Of a stretch of DNA of 64,000 nucleotides, positions 51,910 through 62,640 are shown in pieces. The notes below the pieces were generated by a model, which made no database searches, had not been told where the DNA came from, and saw only the letters and a list, made by a program, of their open reading frames with translations. The first letter of the stretch is position 1; the number at the start of each line of letters is the position of its first letter. The stretch is from Saccharomyces mikatae IFO 1815 (Eukaryota > Ascomycota > Saccharomycetes > Saccharomycetales > Saccharomycetaceae), in the NCBI RefSeq assembly GCF_947241705.1, contig NC_079268.1, positions 62,001-126,000 of the forward strand. Direction: 5' to 3'. A program made the position numbers and the translations under genes.

Positions 51910-53859
51910 ATGGTTTCGGCGCAAGTTGCCACCAAGCTAGGACAACCTATACCACTGGACACTCAACATGCAATATCAGTATGTTTTCCCACATGGGAGT
52001 CGGTTATTTCATATGTGGAGAAGGACTCCAAAGTTTTAGGGTGTTTAAAGTCCGGCTACCCCAGGTTTTGGATCCACCCCTCCATTCAAAAGCTGCGTGA
52101 CATTTTAACAGAAAAGTATGCCAAAGAAAACGAAACTTGCTTTTGCTTCCCGTCTTATAGGGTTGCTAAGCGGTGCAGAGAGTATATAAGAATGAAATGC
52201 GCGCATCGCAATGGCAAAGTAAGAATATTACAGTTGGCCACGGCAAAACCTATCAATGAGGAACAGAAAACGTGGAAAAGGGAGTGTAAGATTGCGGTAG
52301 TGTTTGTAGATCAGGCATATGAAAATATGCTAAAACAGTATTGGCAGTACACAGGCGAGATCATCTCCAGCAGGTTGGCAGAATATGTTCTTCATGAATT
52401 TTTCGTAGTAGAGAAGAAATCTAGCTCTGCAGAGGAAAAGGAATACATAGAGACTCGGTACGGCAGAAACTTGAATTTTGCTTTTGCTGATCGAGCTAAG
52501 GAATTGATTAAGAAAAGGATTGCTACAAAAGTCATAGATAAGGATGAGCATGACGAAGAGGAAAACTACCATTTTTTTGCAGGAAACCAAGACGAACGTG
52601 ATTTTCAGGATACATTTCTAGATTCCTCACTTAATGAGGCTAACCATGGGGAAGACCATGGAGACGGGATTGGTGGTGAATTAGACAACCATAGCGAACC
52701 GCATGATGGCCTTGTTTCTACTATACCTCCAGAGCCGATTGAGATGAGCACAATAGAAGAAGAACAATCATTGGAGGAAGACGCTGGGAGGTGTGCACTG
52801 AGAGTTTGTCCTGAGAGAGACGTTTTCTTGTTCCCAAGTGGTATGGCATCTATATTCACCGCGCATAGATTGCTGCTACAATGGGACTCGCTGCGATTAA
52901 ACAGATCTAGGAATGGAAACGATGTTACGTCATCACCACCAAACAAGAAAACAGTGATTTTTGGGTTTCCTTATGCTGATACGTTGCATGTTTTACAAGA
53001 ATTCAATGAGACGTATTTCTTGGGAGAAGGTGACAGCACCTCGATGAAAGAGCTTACAAAAATTCTACATTCTGGCGAGCAGATTCTTGCCGTTTTTATA
53101 GAGACGCCATCAAATCCCCTATTAAAAATGGGTAATTTATTGGAACTGAAAAGACTCTCCGAGCTATTTGGTTTTTTTATCATCATTGATGAAACTGTTG
53201 GTGGCATAGTTAATATTGATGGTTTACCATTCGCTGACATTGTTTGCGGCTCGTTAACTAAAACATTCAGTGGGGACTCTAACGTTATTGGGGGCTCGAT
53301 GGTTCTAAACCCACAAAGTCGAGTATACGAATTTGCCACGCGTTTCATGCAATTAGAAGATGAATACGAAGATTTACTATGGTGCGAAGATGCAATTTAT
53401 CTGGAAAGAAATTCTAGAGATTTTATTGCTAGGACTATCCGAATAAACTACAGCACCGAGTACCTCTTAGATAAAATATTGAAAGCGCACGTGGGAGAAA
53501 ATGGACTATTTAAGAAAATTTACTACCCTAGTCTAACTTCAAAAGAAACACTGATCAACTACGATATGGTGAGGTGTAAGAAAGAGGGTGGTTACGGGGG
53601 ACTTTTTTCACTAACGTTCCATGATGAGGATCACGCTGCGGCCTTTTACAATAATCTACAACTGAACAAGGGTCCCTCTCTAGGCACTAATTTCACACTG
53701 GCATTTCCATACACCCTCATGACATATTACCACGAACTCACCATGGCTGAAAAATTTGGCGTGGAGAGAAATCTTCTTAGGATCAGTGTAGGTCTCGAGA
53801 GTCAGTCGACCTTGGGCAAGATCTTCCAAGAGGCAATTGATAAAACGTTAAAAATATGA
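51910..53859 (+). CDS. YML082W: Cystathionine gamma-synthase-like PLP enzyme
   Basis: 649 residues from MVSAQVATKLGQPIPLDTQHA, the S. cerevisiae length; this start aligns with the start of the paralogue Str2. Cys/Met-metabolism PLP-dependent family, predicted to act in transsulfuration. FPSGMASIFTAHRLL is the PLP-phosphate region; FIETPSNPLLKMGNL and IIIDETVGG are typical; the Schiff-base Lys is in CGSLTKTFSGDSN at about residue 450. Residues ~205-310 form an acidic insertion absent from bacterial enzymes. An upstream in-frame ATG could add 37-50 residues. Confidence 0.93.
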   Translation: MVSAQVATKLGQPIPLDTQHAISVCFPTWESVISYVEKDSKVLGCLKSGYPRFWIHPSIQKLRDILTEKYAKENETCFCFPSYRVAKRCREYIRMKCAHRNGKVRILQLATAKPINEEQKTWKRECKIAVVFVDQAYENMLKQYWQYTGEIISSRLAEYVLHEFFVVEKKSSSAEEKEYIETRYGRNLNFAFADRAKELIKKRIATKVIDKDEHDEEENYHFFAGNQDERDFQDTFLDSSLNEANHGEDHGDGIGGELDNHSEPHDGLVSTIPPEPIEMSTIEEEQSLEEDAGRCALRVCPERDVFLFPSGMASIFTAHRLLLQWDSLRLNRSRNGNDVTSSPPNKKTVIFGFPYADTLHVLQEFNETYFLGEGDSTSMKELTKILHSGEQILAVFIETPSNPLLKMGNLLELKRLSELFGFFIIIDETVGGIVNIDGLPFADIVCGSLTKTFSGDSNVIGGSMVLNPQSRVYEFATRFMQLEDEYEDLLWCEDAIYLERNSRDFIARTIRINYSTEYLLDKILKAHVGENGLFKKIYYPSLTSKETLINYDMVRCKKEGGYGGLFSLTFHDEDHAAAFYNNLQLNKGPSLGTNFTLAFPYTLMTYYHELTMAEKFGVERNLLRISVGLESQSTLGKIFQEAIDKTLKI

Positions 53860-53980
53860 CATAGAAAAATAGATATAGCATAATCAATTTTTTACTTTAA
53901 ATTTCACTTTCTTTATATCTTTTTTTCGATATTTTATTTTTTTCACGCATTACGAATATATTTCTATATACAATCATATG

Positions 53981-54017
53981 TAGCAGTAGTAGTAGTAGTA
54001 GCAGTAGTCATCATCAT
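53981..54017. repeat. TAG/CAT trinucleotide repeat
   Basis: Tract of AGT units with two GCAGT interruptions followed by ATCATCATC, in the 3' flank between YML082W and ATP18. Confidence 0.75.
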
Positions 54018-54044
54018 GTACAACTCTGTTTGTCTTAGGCTTAC

Positions 54045-54224
54045 TCAATCAACCTGCACAAACTTCCCACCTTTTGCGAATCTGGGGTTTCTTGGATCAT
54101 TAATGAATTCCTTCGTGTTAGAGGAGAGATCAGCAGCTTTACCGATACCATAATACACCGCAGCGCCAGCCACAAAGAAAGGCCAGTATACTTTGAGAAT
54201 AGGAGTAGGAAATCTTTTCAACAT
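54045..54224 (-). CDS. ATP18: ATP synthase subunit i/j (Atp18)
   Basis: 59 residues from MLKRFPTPILKVYWPFF, identical in length to S. cerevisiae Atp18; eleven upstream in-frame codons with another ATG exist, but the family start is this one. Small membrane subunit of the mitochondrial F1Fo-ATP synthase membrane sector, with one transmembrane helix (about residues 10-28) and a soluble tail with NDPRNPRFAKGGKFVQVD. A Cbf1-type site lies upstream. Confidence 0.96.
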   Translation of the reverse strand: MLKRFPTPILKVYWPFFVAGAAVYYGIGKAADLSSNTKEFINDPRNPRFAKGGKFVQVD

Positions 54225-54847
54225 AGCAATAAAGTACAGTACAATACAATCAACCAATCTATCGTCGTATGTCCAACTTACGTTCTCATAAATGAAAAGC
54301 CCTTGTGCTGTCCCAGCTATTCCTTATATTTCTCTACTAAGCTTTTTTAACCCTCGGAGATTTCTTTGCGTAAAGCCGCATTGTCTGACCTTATTGGGTC
54401 GTGTATCATGATATTTGAATTTTTGCAGATTTCATGGTCAAAAAGGTGATTATGATGCTTTCATTTTATTCAGACAGATCCAAAAGTATTGATTGAATGT
54501 TATTATATGTTGGCTTGGCTGAATTTATTACTTTCGGGAAAGTTGTAAGAGCAAATGCTTGTACACGTGACTTTAGAGTGTAAATAAATCCGGGTGACCT
54601 ATTCGTTCATAGTGGCTTTATCATTTTTCCGCTCAAAAACCCGTAGATTATGGTAATGATGATTTGTAATAACGCCATTGTTGGCTTTCAATGGGATGGT
54701 TTCATTGGGCTATTCTGATCATACTGGTGACTAAGTTGACTGTCGGATAGTACCACGGATACTCTGGGTAATACAAGATCCCCAGTCGCCACTTGTTCTA
54801 TTAGCTGCGAACTTCTCAGCGTTTTATTTTTGCACGTTGCATCAGCC
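54225..54847. promoter_or_regulatory. ATP18/TDA9 divergent region
   Basis: 623 bp. CACGTGAC at 54564-54571 fits the Cbf1 consensus RTCACRTG (reverse strand), often found before respiratory genes such as ATP18. CGGGTGA at 54591 is one base off a Reb1 site. No further gene is seen. Confidence 0.5.
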
Positions 54848-57800
54848 ATGTCATCGGAGGACTTCAAAGAACTTCCAATCAAACGAGATATATTTTCGAC
54901 TATTCTTGTTGATAGGCCCCCCTCATTATCTGCTCCTCCATGTGTTGGTTCTACTGGGGATGATGAGACACAAGTGCTGCCGATTCCCAAAAAATCCAGG
55001 ACCATAAAAACTGACAAACCAAGACCTTTTCTGTGTCACATCTGTACAAGAGGGTTCGTTAGACAGGAGCATTTGAAACGACACCAAAGGGCACATACGA
55101 ACGAGAAACCATTTCTCTGTGTGTTTTGCGGAAGGTGTTTTGCAAGAAGAGACCTGGTTTTGCGGCATCAACATAAATTACATTCTGCGCTAGTTTCAAA
55201 AGAATCCGTGAATTCCAAGGATAAGACTCAAATAGATGGTATCAACGATAAAAATATAATTCAGATCCAAGGTAATAAGCAGACAATATTACCGACACCA
55301 AGCAATCCTCTAGCGAAGACGGCAGCGCAGTTGAAAAAGGCCGCCAAAGAGAAAAAGAATGGCAAGCAAGAAAAGTTGGACACAAGTCCTTCATATAGTA
55401 TGAGTAGTCATAGTGCGGAGATTCCGCCATTAGCAGGGAACTCCTCAACACCTGCAATGCTTCAGGAAATTGAGCCATCTTCGCATTTTCCACCTGGTCC
55501 AGATGTAAATATTCCAACTAGATCTAAAAGACATGCATCATTCTCAGCTTCTAGTGCATTCACATATAGTTCGGATAACTTCCAAAAGCTACACCAGCAA
55601 ACAAAATCGGATTTTGACGAACTACAGGAGAGTGTTCCTCATCAGGTTGGGTTCTCTACACCACAATTAACGGCTCAACAACTTATAGAAAATGCTATCG
55701 AATCTGGTGTTGTGGATTTGGAAACCTTGGATTTGCCGCCGTTTTTATCGTTAGATGGTTTACCACCTCCAAGCTCAAGTGCGGCTGCCGTAGGGTCCGA
55801 ACAAATAGAACTCTATCCTTCTTCTACAACGGGTACTACATCTTGCACCAATACAACTCCAAATCAGGCGGCAACGGCGCCTCCTTCTCATTTGCCTATA
55901 GGAAGAGAAAGCAGTTCCTTATTTCTGGCAAACACTCCTTATTTATCTGATTTTCTAACAATGGGCTCCTCCTATGGTGGTTCGGGAGGTTTTGTTAAAT
56001 CTATCACTGCTGATCCTAGTTTAGATTATTTTAACTATAAAAGCAGTGCTCATTCAGATACAAAACACATCAACAGTTCCGTTAATATTAGTGTCAGTAA
56101 GAGCAAGAGCAACGATAACGATAACCCGATTGAAAAAATTCAACGTAACAATAACGTAAGCAACGAAACCATTCACTATAGCGATATTCAGACTCACCAT
56201 GTGGATGCCCATGATGATTCATTTATAGAGAGTGAAGAATGGCTATCCAAGTTTATTATGGACTCTCAGATTGACAATGATTTAAAACTTAGTATAAGCC
56301 ATTTTAACGATATTGGGTTTAACAACTTGCACTCCCAGAATCCCACAACCCGTTCTGAACCAAGAAACATGCATAATGAAAATAAAAACATAGATCAATC
56401 TGCCAATAAGCTCCAGTCCATATCTGCGAATATTTCTCCAACAGAGCATTTTTCCTTGTTTAAAACTAAACCGAAAAAGGTCATTACAAAGTTTTTATCT
56501 GACGATAAGATTCCTTCAACTGCTTCACCTTCTTCATCATCTTCTCCAGTCCAGTTTGGTAAGAAAAATGTAGACATTAACGAATTTTTATTGGATGAGT
56601 CTGTTTCTAATTTATTCACTACCAGACAAATAGATTTATTCAAAAAAAACGTGGACCTATATTCACCGTTATTTCAAAATCAAAAACAATCACTCTCTCC
56701 TACGGCCCTGACTCCATCATTAACTATGCAAACCACAAGCACAGTAAGTTCGGAGAAGAAGGATTCTCCCAAGAAATTGGCTTTCTTTACAGAACAGCTA
56801 AGAAATTTGATAATTAAGGAAAATAACCTAAAGTCTAACTTATTCCCTACTGTAGATGAACTAAATCATTATGTCAATCTATATCAGATGGAATTTCATA
56901 AATACTTTCCCTTTATTCATTTATATTCGATTTTACCTTCAAGTGAGAATTATCCTTTAGTAATATCAATAAGTATGATTGGTGCACTTTATGGGTTCCA
57001 CTCTACACATGCGTTATTGTTATCAAAGATAGCAAGAACGAGAATAAGAATATTCCTAGAGAATACTCGAAGCAACCACGACAAAACACCAATTTGGCTA
57101 ATGCAAGCTTTGGTTCTATTAACGTTTACCAGCATCTTCTCCAACGATATGAATGCCTTCAGAACCGTAAATACCCAAATAATGATTTTGGTTCAACTGA
57201 TTAAAATTGCAAAGTTGAACTTCCCGTTAGAAAATTTCATCAAACCACCAATCGAAAGTGATCATGTCTTGGAATATCAAGATAACCCCGCTGTTTTGAT
57301 CGAGTTTAAAGCTCAGTATAATACTCGTGAACAAATAAACAGAAACTTCAAATATTTCATTTTAGCTCAATCGAGAATAAGGATCTGTCACATAGTTTTG
57401 CTGATTTCTAACCTTTTTAAGTCCTTAGTGGATTTTGACTGCTGTTTCCATTCGATTGATTTGAAGTGTGGTGTCCCTTGCTACAATGAAGTATTGTTCT
57501 TTTGTGAAAACTCGGAAATTTGGAATGAGCATTTATCAAGATTCAATATTGTTTTGGATTCCAAGTTTTCGCTAATTGAAGTATCCAATGGAGAATCAAA
57601 CTACGAGAAGTGCTTGATGTATTTATCCAATGGTAATCCTTATCTTTATGAAAATGCGAAGGTTTCTTTTAAGACTTTGCTGTCTTTACTAATCTCTATA
57701 CATGAAAAGATCAATATTGAGAGAGATGTATTGAAGGACAGTTACGAGGGCGACTTCCATACAAAAGATGTTCAATGGAGAATCCATTCAAGGCCTTTGG

Positions 57801-58609
57801 TTGCTACAATGCTAAAACACTGGGAACTGCTGTATATCAAGAATGGTGGGATATTGGCTCTCAGTGACGAGAACCTGCCAATAATAAATACGAACCCGTC
57901 ATTTAGATTGATAATTCCCCTGTATTTCTTCGCAAAACTAAGGAAGTGCCTTGATATCGCTCCAACACTAAGATTCATCTGGAACCAGGATTGGAATTCG
58001 ATGAATAGCTCTTTAGAAAAAGTCTGCTACGAATGGGAATCACTACGAGAGGCTACAGAATATGCCGTTTCTGTTGTTACCTTTTGGATTGATACGGTGT
58101 CTGTAATGAAAGGAAAATCAACGCAAACTCCAATTTTCACCATAACATGTATCTTTGTTTCAATCTTAGTCATAGCCGGGTATATGAAGAGATTGGAAGA
58201 CTTTGCACAGAACCAGAATAGTGATACTATGATTGGTAGTTTAAAAAGCACTGACAGAATTTTGTGGTTAAAAGCATTCAAAACTTTAAAAAGAATCGAA
58301 TCGCATTTATCTGAAAGAGAATATAAACTACAAACATTTGCTGAGTTTTTAAGGGTTCCAGACAATGGCAGCCTAGATATTGAGAGTTTGGATTCTTCTT
58401 TAATAGAAAAGGCTTTGAATCCGCATGCTGTTACCAACAACGCATTAGACATAATCACGAGAACAAGACTATCCTCAAGAACATTGTATTGCGGTGCTAG
58501 AATCCTTGGCGATACACCAGTCTGGCCTGTATCCCTGTTGTTTGCGCATGCCTTACAATCCAGGGCCATTTACAATATTAACCATAGAAAATCTGTAAAC
58601 AATATATAA
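54848..58609 (+). CDS. TDA9: C2H2 zinc-finger transcription factor Tda9
   Basis: 1253 residues from MSSEDFKELPIKRD (1251 in S. cerevisiae); the frame is open six codons earlier but without an ATG. Two tandem C2H2 fingers lie at about residues 61-113 (FLCHICTRGFVRQEHLKRHQ, then FLCVFCGRCFARRDLVLRHQ) with the standard HTNEKPF linker. The middle is long, Ser/Asn-rich and disordered. The C-terminal ~550 residues form a fungal transcription-factor-like helical domain. It is a paralogue of Rsf2, which regulates glycerol growth and respiration genes; targets of Tda9 itself are poorly defined. Confidence 0.94.
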   Translation: MSSEDFKELPIKRDIFSTILVDRPPSLSAPPCVGSTGDDETQVLPIPKKSRTIKTDKPRPFLCHICTRGFVRQEHLKRHQRAHTNEKPFLCVFCGRCFARRDLVLRHQHKLHSALVSKESVNSKDKTQIDGINDKNIIQIQGNKQTILPTPSNPLAKTAAQLKKAAKEKKNGKQEKLDTSPSYSMSSHSAEIPPLAGNSSTPAMLQEIEPSSHFPPGPDVNIPTRSKRHASFSASSAFTYSSDNFQKLHQQTKSDFDELQESVPHQVGFSTPQLTAQQLIENAIESGVVDLETLDLPPFLSLDGLPPPSSSAAAVGSEQIELYPSSTTGTTSCTNTTPNQAATAPPSHLPIGRESSSLFLANTPYLSDFLTMGSSYGGSGGFVKSITADPSLDYFNYKSSAHSDTKHINSSVNISVSKSKSNDNDNPIEKIQRNNNVSNETIHYSDIQTHHVDAHDDSFIESEEWLSKFIMDSQIDNDLKLSISHFNDIGFNNLHSQNPTTRSEPRNMHNENKNIDQSANKLQSISANISPTEHFSLFKTKPKKVITKFLSDDKIPSTASPSSSSSPVQFGKKNVDINEFLLDESVSNLFTTRQIDLFKKNVDLYSPLFQNQKQSLSPTALTPSLTMQTTSTVSSEKKDSPKKLAFFTEQLRNLIIKENNLKSNLFPTVDELNHYVNLYQMEFHKYFPFIHLYSILPSSENYPLVISISMIGALYGFHSTHALLLSKIARTRIRIFLENTRSNHDKTPIWLMQALVLLTFTSIFSNDMNAFRTVNTQIMILVQLIKIAKLNFPLENFIKPPIESDHVLEYQDNPAVLIEFKAQYNTREQINRNFKYFILAQSRIRICHIVLLISNLFKSLVDFDCCFHSIDLKCGVPCYNEVLFFCENSEIWNEHLSRFNIVLDSKFSLIEVSNGESNYEKCLMYLSNGNPYLYENAKVSFKTLLSLLISIHEKINIERDVLKDSYEGDFHTKDVQWRIHSRPLVATMLKHWELLYIKNGGILALSDENLPIINTNPSFRLIIPLYFFAKLRKCLDIAPTLRFIWNQDWNSMNSSLEKVCYEWESLREATEYAVSVVTFWIDTVSVMKGKSTQTPIFTITCIFVSILVIAGYMKRLEDFAQNQNSDTMIGSLKSTDRILWLKAFKTLKRIESHLSEREYKLQTFAEFLRVPDNGSLDIESLDSSLIEKALNPHAVTNNALDIITRTRLSSRTLYCGARILGDTPVWPVSLLFAHALQSRAIYNINHRKSVNNI

Positions 58610-58728
58610 ACTTTAGATAGATATTTCGCGCATCCGTATGTAATATTATATTAGTTTTTTAAGGCTAATTGAAAAATTCATTTTCATTTCTTTTTACTAT
58701 TTGAGAAGCGTGAAAATAAAAAAAGATT

Positions 58729-58736
58729 CGATGAGC
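58729..58736 (+). promoter_or_regulatory. PAC-like element of DUS1
   Basis: CGATGAGC, the core of the PAC element GCGATGAGATGAGC, lies about 150 bp before DUS1. A partial RRPE-like TGAAAAATTC lies about 50 bp further up. This fits co-regulation with ribosome and tRNA maturation genes. Confidence 0.55.
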
Positions 58737-58881
58737 AAAGAATGTAAAATAATAAGGAAAAAGGCAAAGTTATCACTAGGTTGTGGTTGCCGATTATAGA
58801 TCCTTGAATTTTAAAGTGCTGTCATCTACATTGCTTAAGTTTCTAAAAGTCTGTAATCAACTCAATAAATACCAGCTGCAA

Positions 58882-60153
58882 ATGACTGAATCTGCCTTGA
58901 GTAGTACCAATAACGCTTTGATGCAGAAACTAACAGGCCGACAGCTTTTTGACAAAATTGGCCGTCCTACTAGAATTGTAGCTCCAATGGTAGACCAGTC
59001 CGAATTAGCATGGCGTATTCTGTCGAGGAAATATGGCGCCACATTAGCGTACACTCCCATGCTACATGCGAAATTGTTTGCTACCTCGAAGAAATATAGG
59101 GAAGACAATTGGTCTTCCCTAGATGGGTCTAAAGTGGATAGGCCGTTGATTGTGCAATTTTGTGCTAATGATCCTGAATATTTATTGGCTGCAGCCAGAT
59201 TGGTGGAAGGTAAATGTGATGCCGTTGATTTAAATTTGGGTTGTCCTCAAGGTATAGCTAAGAAGGGGCACTATGGGTCCTTCTTGATGGAAGAATGGGA
59301 CCTGATACACAAGTTGATTAGTACCTTGCACGAAAATTTGAAAATTCCAATCACAGCAAAAATACGCATATTTGACGACCGTGACAAGAGTTTGAGTTAT
59401 GCCAAGATGGTATTGGACGCCGGTGCCCAATTTTTAACAGTGCATGGGAGAGTCAGAGAACAAAAGGGACAAAAAACTGGTTTAGCCAACTGGGAAACAA
59501 TCAAATATCTAAGAAACGAATTACCTAAAGAAACGGTATTTTTTGCTAACGGAAATATTCTTTATCCTGAAGATATTTCACGTTGTATGGAATATATTGG
59601 TGCAGACGCAGTAATGAGTGCTGAGGGGAACCTATACAACCCTGGTGTTTTTAATGTAGGCCAAACTGAGGATAAGGACAAAATATTTCCACGAGTGGAT
59701 AATATTATCAGAGAATATTTCGAAATAGTTAAAGAATGCCAAGAATCTAAGGCCTCCAAGACGGCAATGAAGTCACATTTTTTTAAAATTTTGAGGCCTT
59801 TCTTACCACATCACACAGATATCAGGTCTGCCCTTGCCACTATGAATGCAAAAGCTACATGGGAAGAGTGGGAGGAAAAAATATTGAAACCAGTAGAAAA
59901 AGTGGTGCAAGAAATATTTAATCAGTCAGATATCGAGATCAAAGATGAAATTGTTATCGGTGAGAAGCAAGCATGGGGTGGTTCCTACAGAACTGTTCCG
60001 TACTGGAGGTGTCAGCCATATTTCAGGCCTGTTAACGGTATCACCGGTGATAAAAGAGTTATGCAAGGTCTAACCAATGTAGACATGAATAAAAAACGTA
60101 AGGCTGATGTACCGTTAGAGTCTGCTGAAAAGAAGAAGGATGTGAAAGCATAG
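58882..60153 (+). CDS. DUS1: tRNA dihydrouridine synthase Dus1
   Basis: 423 residues from MTESALSSTNNALMQKLTGR, the S. cerevisiae length; the frame is open upstream but has no ATG. FMN-dependent enzyme that reduces U16 and U17 in the D-loop of cytoplasmic tRNAs. The TIM-barrel includes RIVAPMVDQSELAWR, AVDLNLGCPQGIAKKGHYGS with the catalytic Cys in GCPQ, FLTVHGRVREQKGQ, and FFANGNILYPEDI for FMN binding. The C-terminal tail is Lys-rich. Confidence 0.97.
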   Translation: MTESALSSTNNALMQKLTGRQLFDKIGRPTRIVAPMVDQSELAWRILSRKYGATLAYTPMLHAKLFATSKKYREDNWSSLDGSKVDRPLIVQFCANDPEYLLAAARLVEGKCDAVDLNLGCPQGIAKKGHYGSFLMEEWDLIHKLISTLHENLKIPITAKIRIFDDRDKSLSYAKMVLDAGAQFLTVHGRVREQKGQKTGLANWETIKYLRNELPKETVFFANGNILYPEDISRCMEYIGADAVMSAEGNLYNPGVFNVGQTEDKDKIFPRVDNIIREYFEIVKECQESKASKTAMKSHFFKILRPFLPHHTDIRSALATMNAKATWEEWEEKILKPVEKVVQEIFNQSDIEIKDEIVIGEKQAWGGSYRTVPYWRCQPYFRPVNGITGDKRVMQGLTNVDMNKKRKADVPLESAEKKKDVKA

Positions 60154-60336
60154 TATAATTGTTTTTGCTAGAACCTGTGTATATCTCTTTGCTTTTCAAT
60201 TTCTTTGTTTAAGTATAAATTTTATATATGTATGTACATTATTAATTCAAGCAGAAAATGTTCACCGCCTCCTTTAAAGGAAACTTTGTCCCAGTTTTAA
60301 CTCTCGTATTTAAACCAGAATTAGCCGTAGAAAACC

Positions 60337-60942
60337 ATGTCAGCCAACGTGCAAGAAGCTACAGATGCATCCATAGAGCTAGCCAGCTTCGTTAAAGTTC
60401 CAGTGCCTGAGCCACCGACTAGTTTGCAACAATTGATCAATGACTGGCAGTTAATCAAGCATAGAGAGGGCGGATATTTCAAGGAAACAGATAGGTCTCC
60501 CTACACCATGGAGCTAGAAAAACCGGAAAATGGATGTTCAAAAAAGATTGAAACGGTTACAAGAAATCAATCTACATTAATTTATTACTTACTAACTCCC
60601 GACAGCCCAATTGGGAAATTCCACAAGAATATCAACAGGATCATACATATTTTACAAAGAGGCAAGGGTCAATACGTTCTAGTGTACCCTGATGGCCAAG
60701 TTAAGTCATTCAGAGTTGGCTTTGACTATAAGAATGGAGAAGTTTCCCAATGGGTTGTCCCCGGAGGTGTATTCAAGGCAAGCTTTCTTGTTGCAAACGA
60801 AGAATTTGACAACGGCTTGTTGATTAGTGAAGTCGTGGTACCTGGATTTGATTTCAAAGACCACACTTTTTTAAAAGATAAAGACGAATTAAAGAACCTT
60901 GTTGGATCCGAAAAAGCGGATGAGTTAGCTTTCTTAGTTTAG
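60337..60942 (+). CDS. YML079W: Cupin-fold protein, Yml079w type
   Basis: 201 residues, the same length as in S. cerevisiae. DUF985/cupin family with a known beta-barrel structure in yeast, but no established reaction. The cupin core runs from LIKHREGGYFKETDRS to the end, with RNQSTLIYYLLTPDSPIG, IHILQRGKGQYVLVYPDG and the WVVPGGVFKAS segment. The N-terminal ~35 residues are less conserved. No signal peptide. Confidence 0.94.
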   Translation: MSANVQEATDASIELASFVKVPVPEPPTSLQQLINDWQLIKHREGGYFKETDRSPYTMELEKPENGCSKKIETVTRNQSTLIYYLLTPDSPIGKFHKNINRIIHILQRGKGQYVLVYPDGQVKSFRVGFDYKNGEVSQWVVPGGVFKASFLVANEEFDNGLLISEVVVPGFDFKDHTFLKDKDELKNLVGSEKADELAFLV

Positions 60943-61103
60943 GATTCTGTAGTTTGTTTATTATCGAAATAACCAATAAGAATTAGTTTGGTCGTTTCGC
61001 ACCGCGATTATCAATAAGTTACATATTTTTCATATTTGCTTTTCTGTAAAAACGAACAAACACACGATAGAAAAGCAAACAACCAAAAAATATCTATTTA
61101 AAA

Positions 61104-61652
61104 ATGTTCAAACGCTCCATCATTCAACAGTCTCGCCTGTTCTCTAATTCTGCTTCTAAATTGGGCAAAAAAGTGTTCTTTGACCCCGCTGTCAATGGAG
61201 CCAAAATTGGCAGAATAGAATTCGAATTATATGATAACGTGGTTCCTAAGACTGCTGAAAATTTTAGGGCCTTGTGTACCGGCGAAAAGGGCTGGGGCTA
61301 CAAAGGTGTTCCTTTCCATAGAGTTATTCCAGATTTCATGATTCAAGGTGGTGACACTGATTTGACCAACGGTTTTGGGGGCAAATCCATTTATGGTAAC
61401 AAGTTCGCTGATGAAAACTTTGTCAAGAAGCACGACAAAGCTGGTTTACTCTCTATGGCAAATGCCGGCCCAAACACTAATGGATCCCAATTCTTCATTA
61501 CCACTGTGCCTTGTTCATGGTTAGATGGAAAACACGTTGTCTTTGGTGAAGTGACAAAAGGTATGGATATTGTCAAAACAATTGAATCCTACGGCACTGC
61601 TTCTGGAAAGCCAAGAGCTGAAATTGTTATTGAGGAAGCTGGTGAGTTATGA
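61104..61652 (+). CDS. CPR3: Mitochondrial cyclophilin Cpr3
   Basis: 182 residues, the family length. Peptidyl-prolyl cis-trans isomerase of the mitochondrial matrix. A basic, Ser-rich presequence ([19 protein letters not shown]) precedes a complete cyclophilin domain. Catalytic and binding residues are visible in [14 protein letters not shown], the GGKSIYG loop, [15 protein letters not shown] and [18 protein letters not shown] box is upstream near 60971. Confidence 0.97.
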   Translation: MFKRSIIQQSRLFSNSASKLGKKVFFDPAVNGAKIGRIEFELYDNVVPKTAENFRALCTGEKGWGYKGVPFHRVIPDFMIQGGDTDLTNGFGGKSIYGNKFADENFVKKHDKAGLLSMANAGPNTNGSQFFITTVPCSWLDGKHVVFGEVTKGMDIVKTIESYGTASGKPRAEIVIEEAGEL

Positions 61653-61968
61653 AGAATGAGATTAAGCCAGAGTCTTTCGTATTTTTGCTTCTACGTGGTA
61701 TGCGTGTATATATGCCTACAATTTATATCAGTTTATAGTATTTATATGTAGTTTTTCTGGCTCGTTTCAAGTTAACAAAGTTCATGCCATTTTTCTTGTC
61801 GTTTGTCTGAATCGAAATATTCTTCCCTCGTCATCGACTAGTGTTGACAAATTTCGGAACCTTCTTTCGATAACTGCTTTCCAACTTTTTACTATAGAAA
61901 AATACAATAAAAATGAAGAACTAATATAAAATAATCTGCAACTGACATAAATCATAAATCGGTAGGGT
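61653..61968. other. CPR3/BET5 intergenic region
   Basis: 316 bp between two plus-strand genes. AT-rich with TATATGCC/TTTATAT 3'-end signals. A 133-codon minus frame (61782-62183) overlapping BET5 is not supported as a gene. Confidence 0.45.
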
Positions 61969-62448
61969 ATGGGGATATATTCATTTTGGATCTTTGACAG
62001 GCATTGTAACTGTATATTCGATAGAGAGTGGACATTGACGTCCAATAGTGCAAGCGGTACAATAAATTCCAAGCAAACTGAGGAAGATGCAAAACTGCTA
62101 TATGGTATGATATTTTCGTTACGCTCCATCACACAAAAACTTTCTAAGGGCTCTATCAAGAATGATATACGGAGTATATCCACAGGAAAGTATAGGGTTC
62201 ACACATATTGTACTGCTTCAGGACTATGGTTTGTGTTATTATCCGACTTTAAGCAGCAATCTTATACTCAGGTACTACAGTACATATACAGTCATATTTA
62301 TGTCAAATATGTGAGCAACAACATATTATCACCCTATGATTTTGCTGAAAATGAAAGTGAAATGAGAGGCCAAGGGACAAGAAAGATCACCAACAGAAAC
62401 TTCATATCTGTCCTTGAGTCCTTTTTAGCACCGATGGTCAATCAATGA
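61969..62448 (+). CDS. BET5: TRAPP subunit Bet5
   Basis: 159 residues, the same length as in S. cerevisiae. Core subunit of TRAPP complexes, which activate the Rab Ypt1 in ER-Golgi transport. Longin-like sedlin/Bet5 fold: GIYSFWIFDRHCNCIFDREW at the N-terminus, LYGMIFSLRSITQKL in the middle, and the helix around YIYSHIYVKYVSNN toward the C-terminus. It converges with WAR1. Confidence 0.97.
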   Translation: MGIYSFWIFDRHCNCIFDREWTLTSNSASGTINSKQTEEDAKLLYGMIFSLRSITQKLSKGSIKNDIRSISTGKYRVHTYCTASGLWFVLLSDFKQQSYTQVLQYIYSHIYVKYVSNNILSPYDFAENESEMRGQGTRKITNRNFISVLESFLAPMVNQ

Positions 62449-62606
62449 ACAGGCAACCGGAGAAGAGAAAAGAAAAATAAGAAAGAAGACGTAAAAAGCA
62501 TTGATTACTCATTATTTTCAAAGATAAATTAAGTAGTTTTACATATTTTTTCAACTTTTTTGTTGATACAAACTTGGATCTAGTTGGATTCGTGAATTTG
62601 CTATTA

Positions 62607-62609
62607 TTT

Positions 62610-62640
<31 letters not shown>

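Noticed and set aside
61782-62183. 133-codon minus frame across CPR3-BET5 and into BET5
   Set aside because: Half is antisense to the conserved BET5 coding sequence. No homology recognised.
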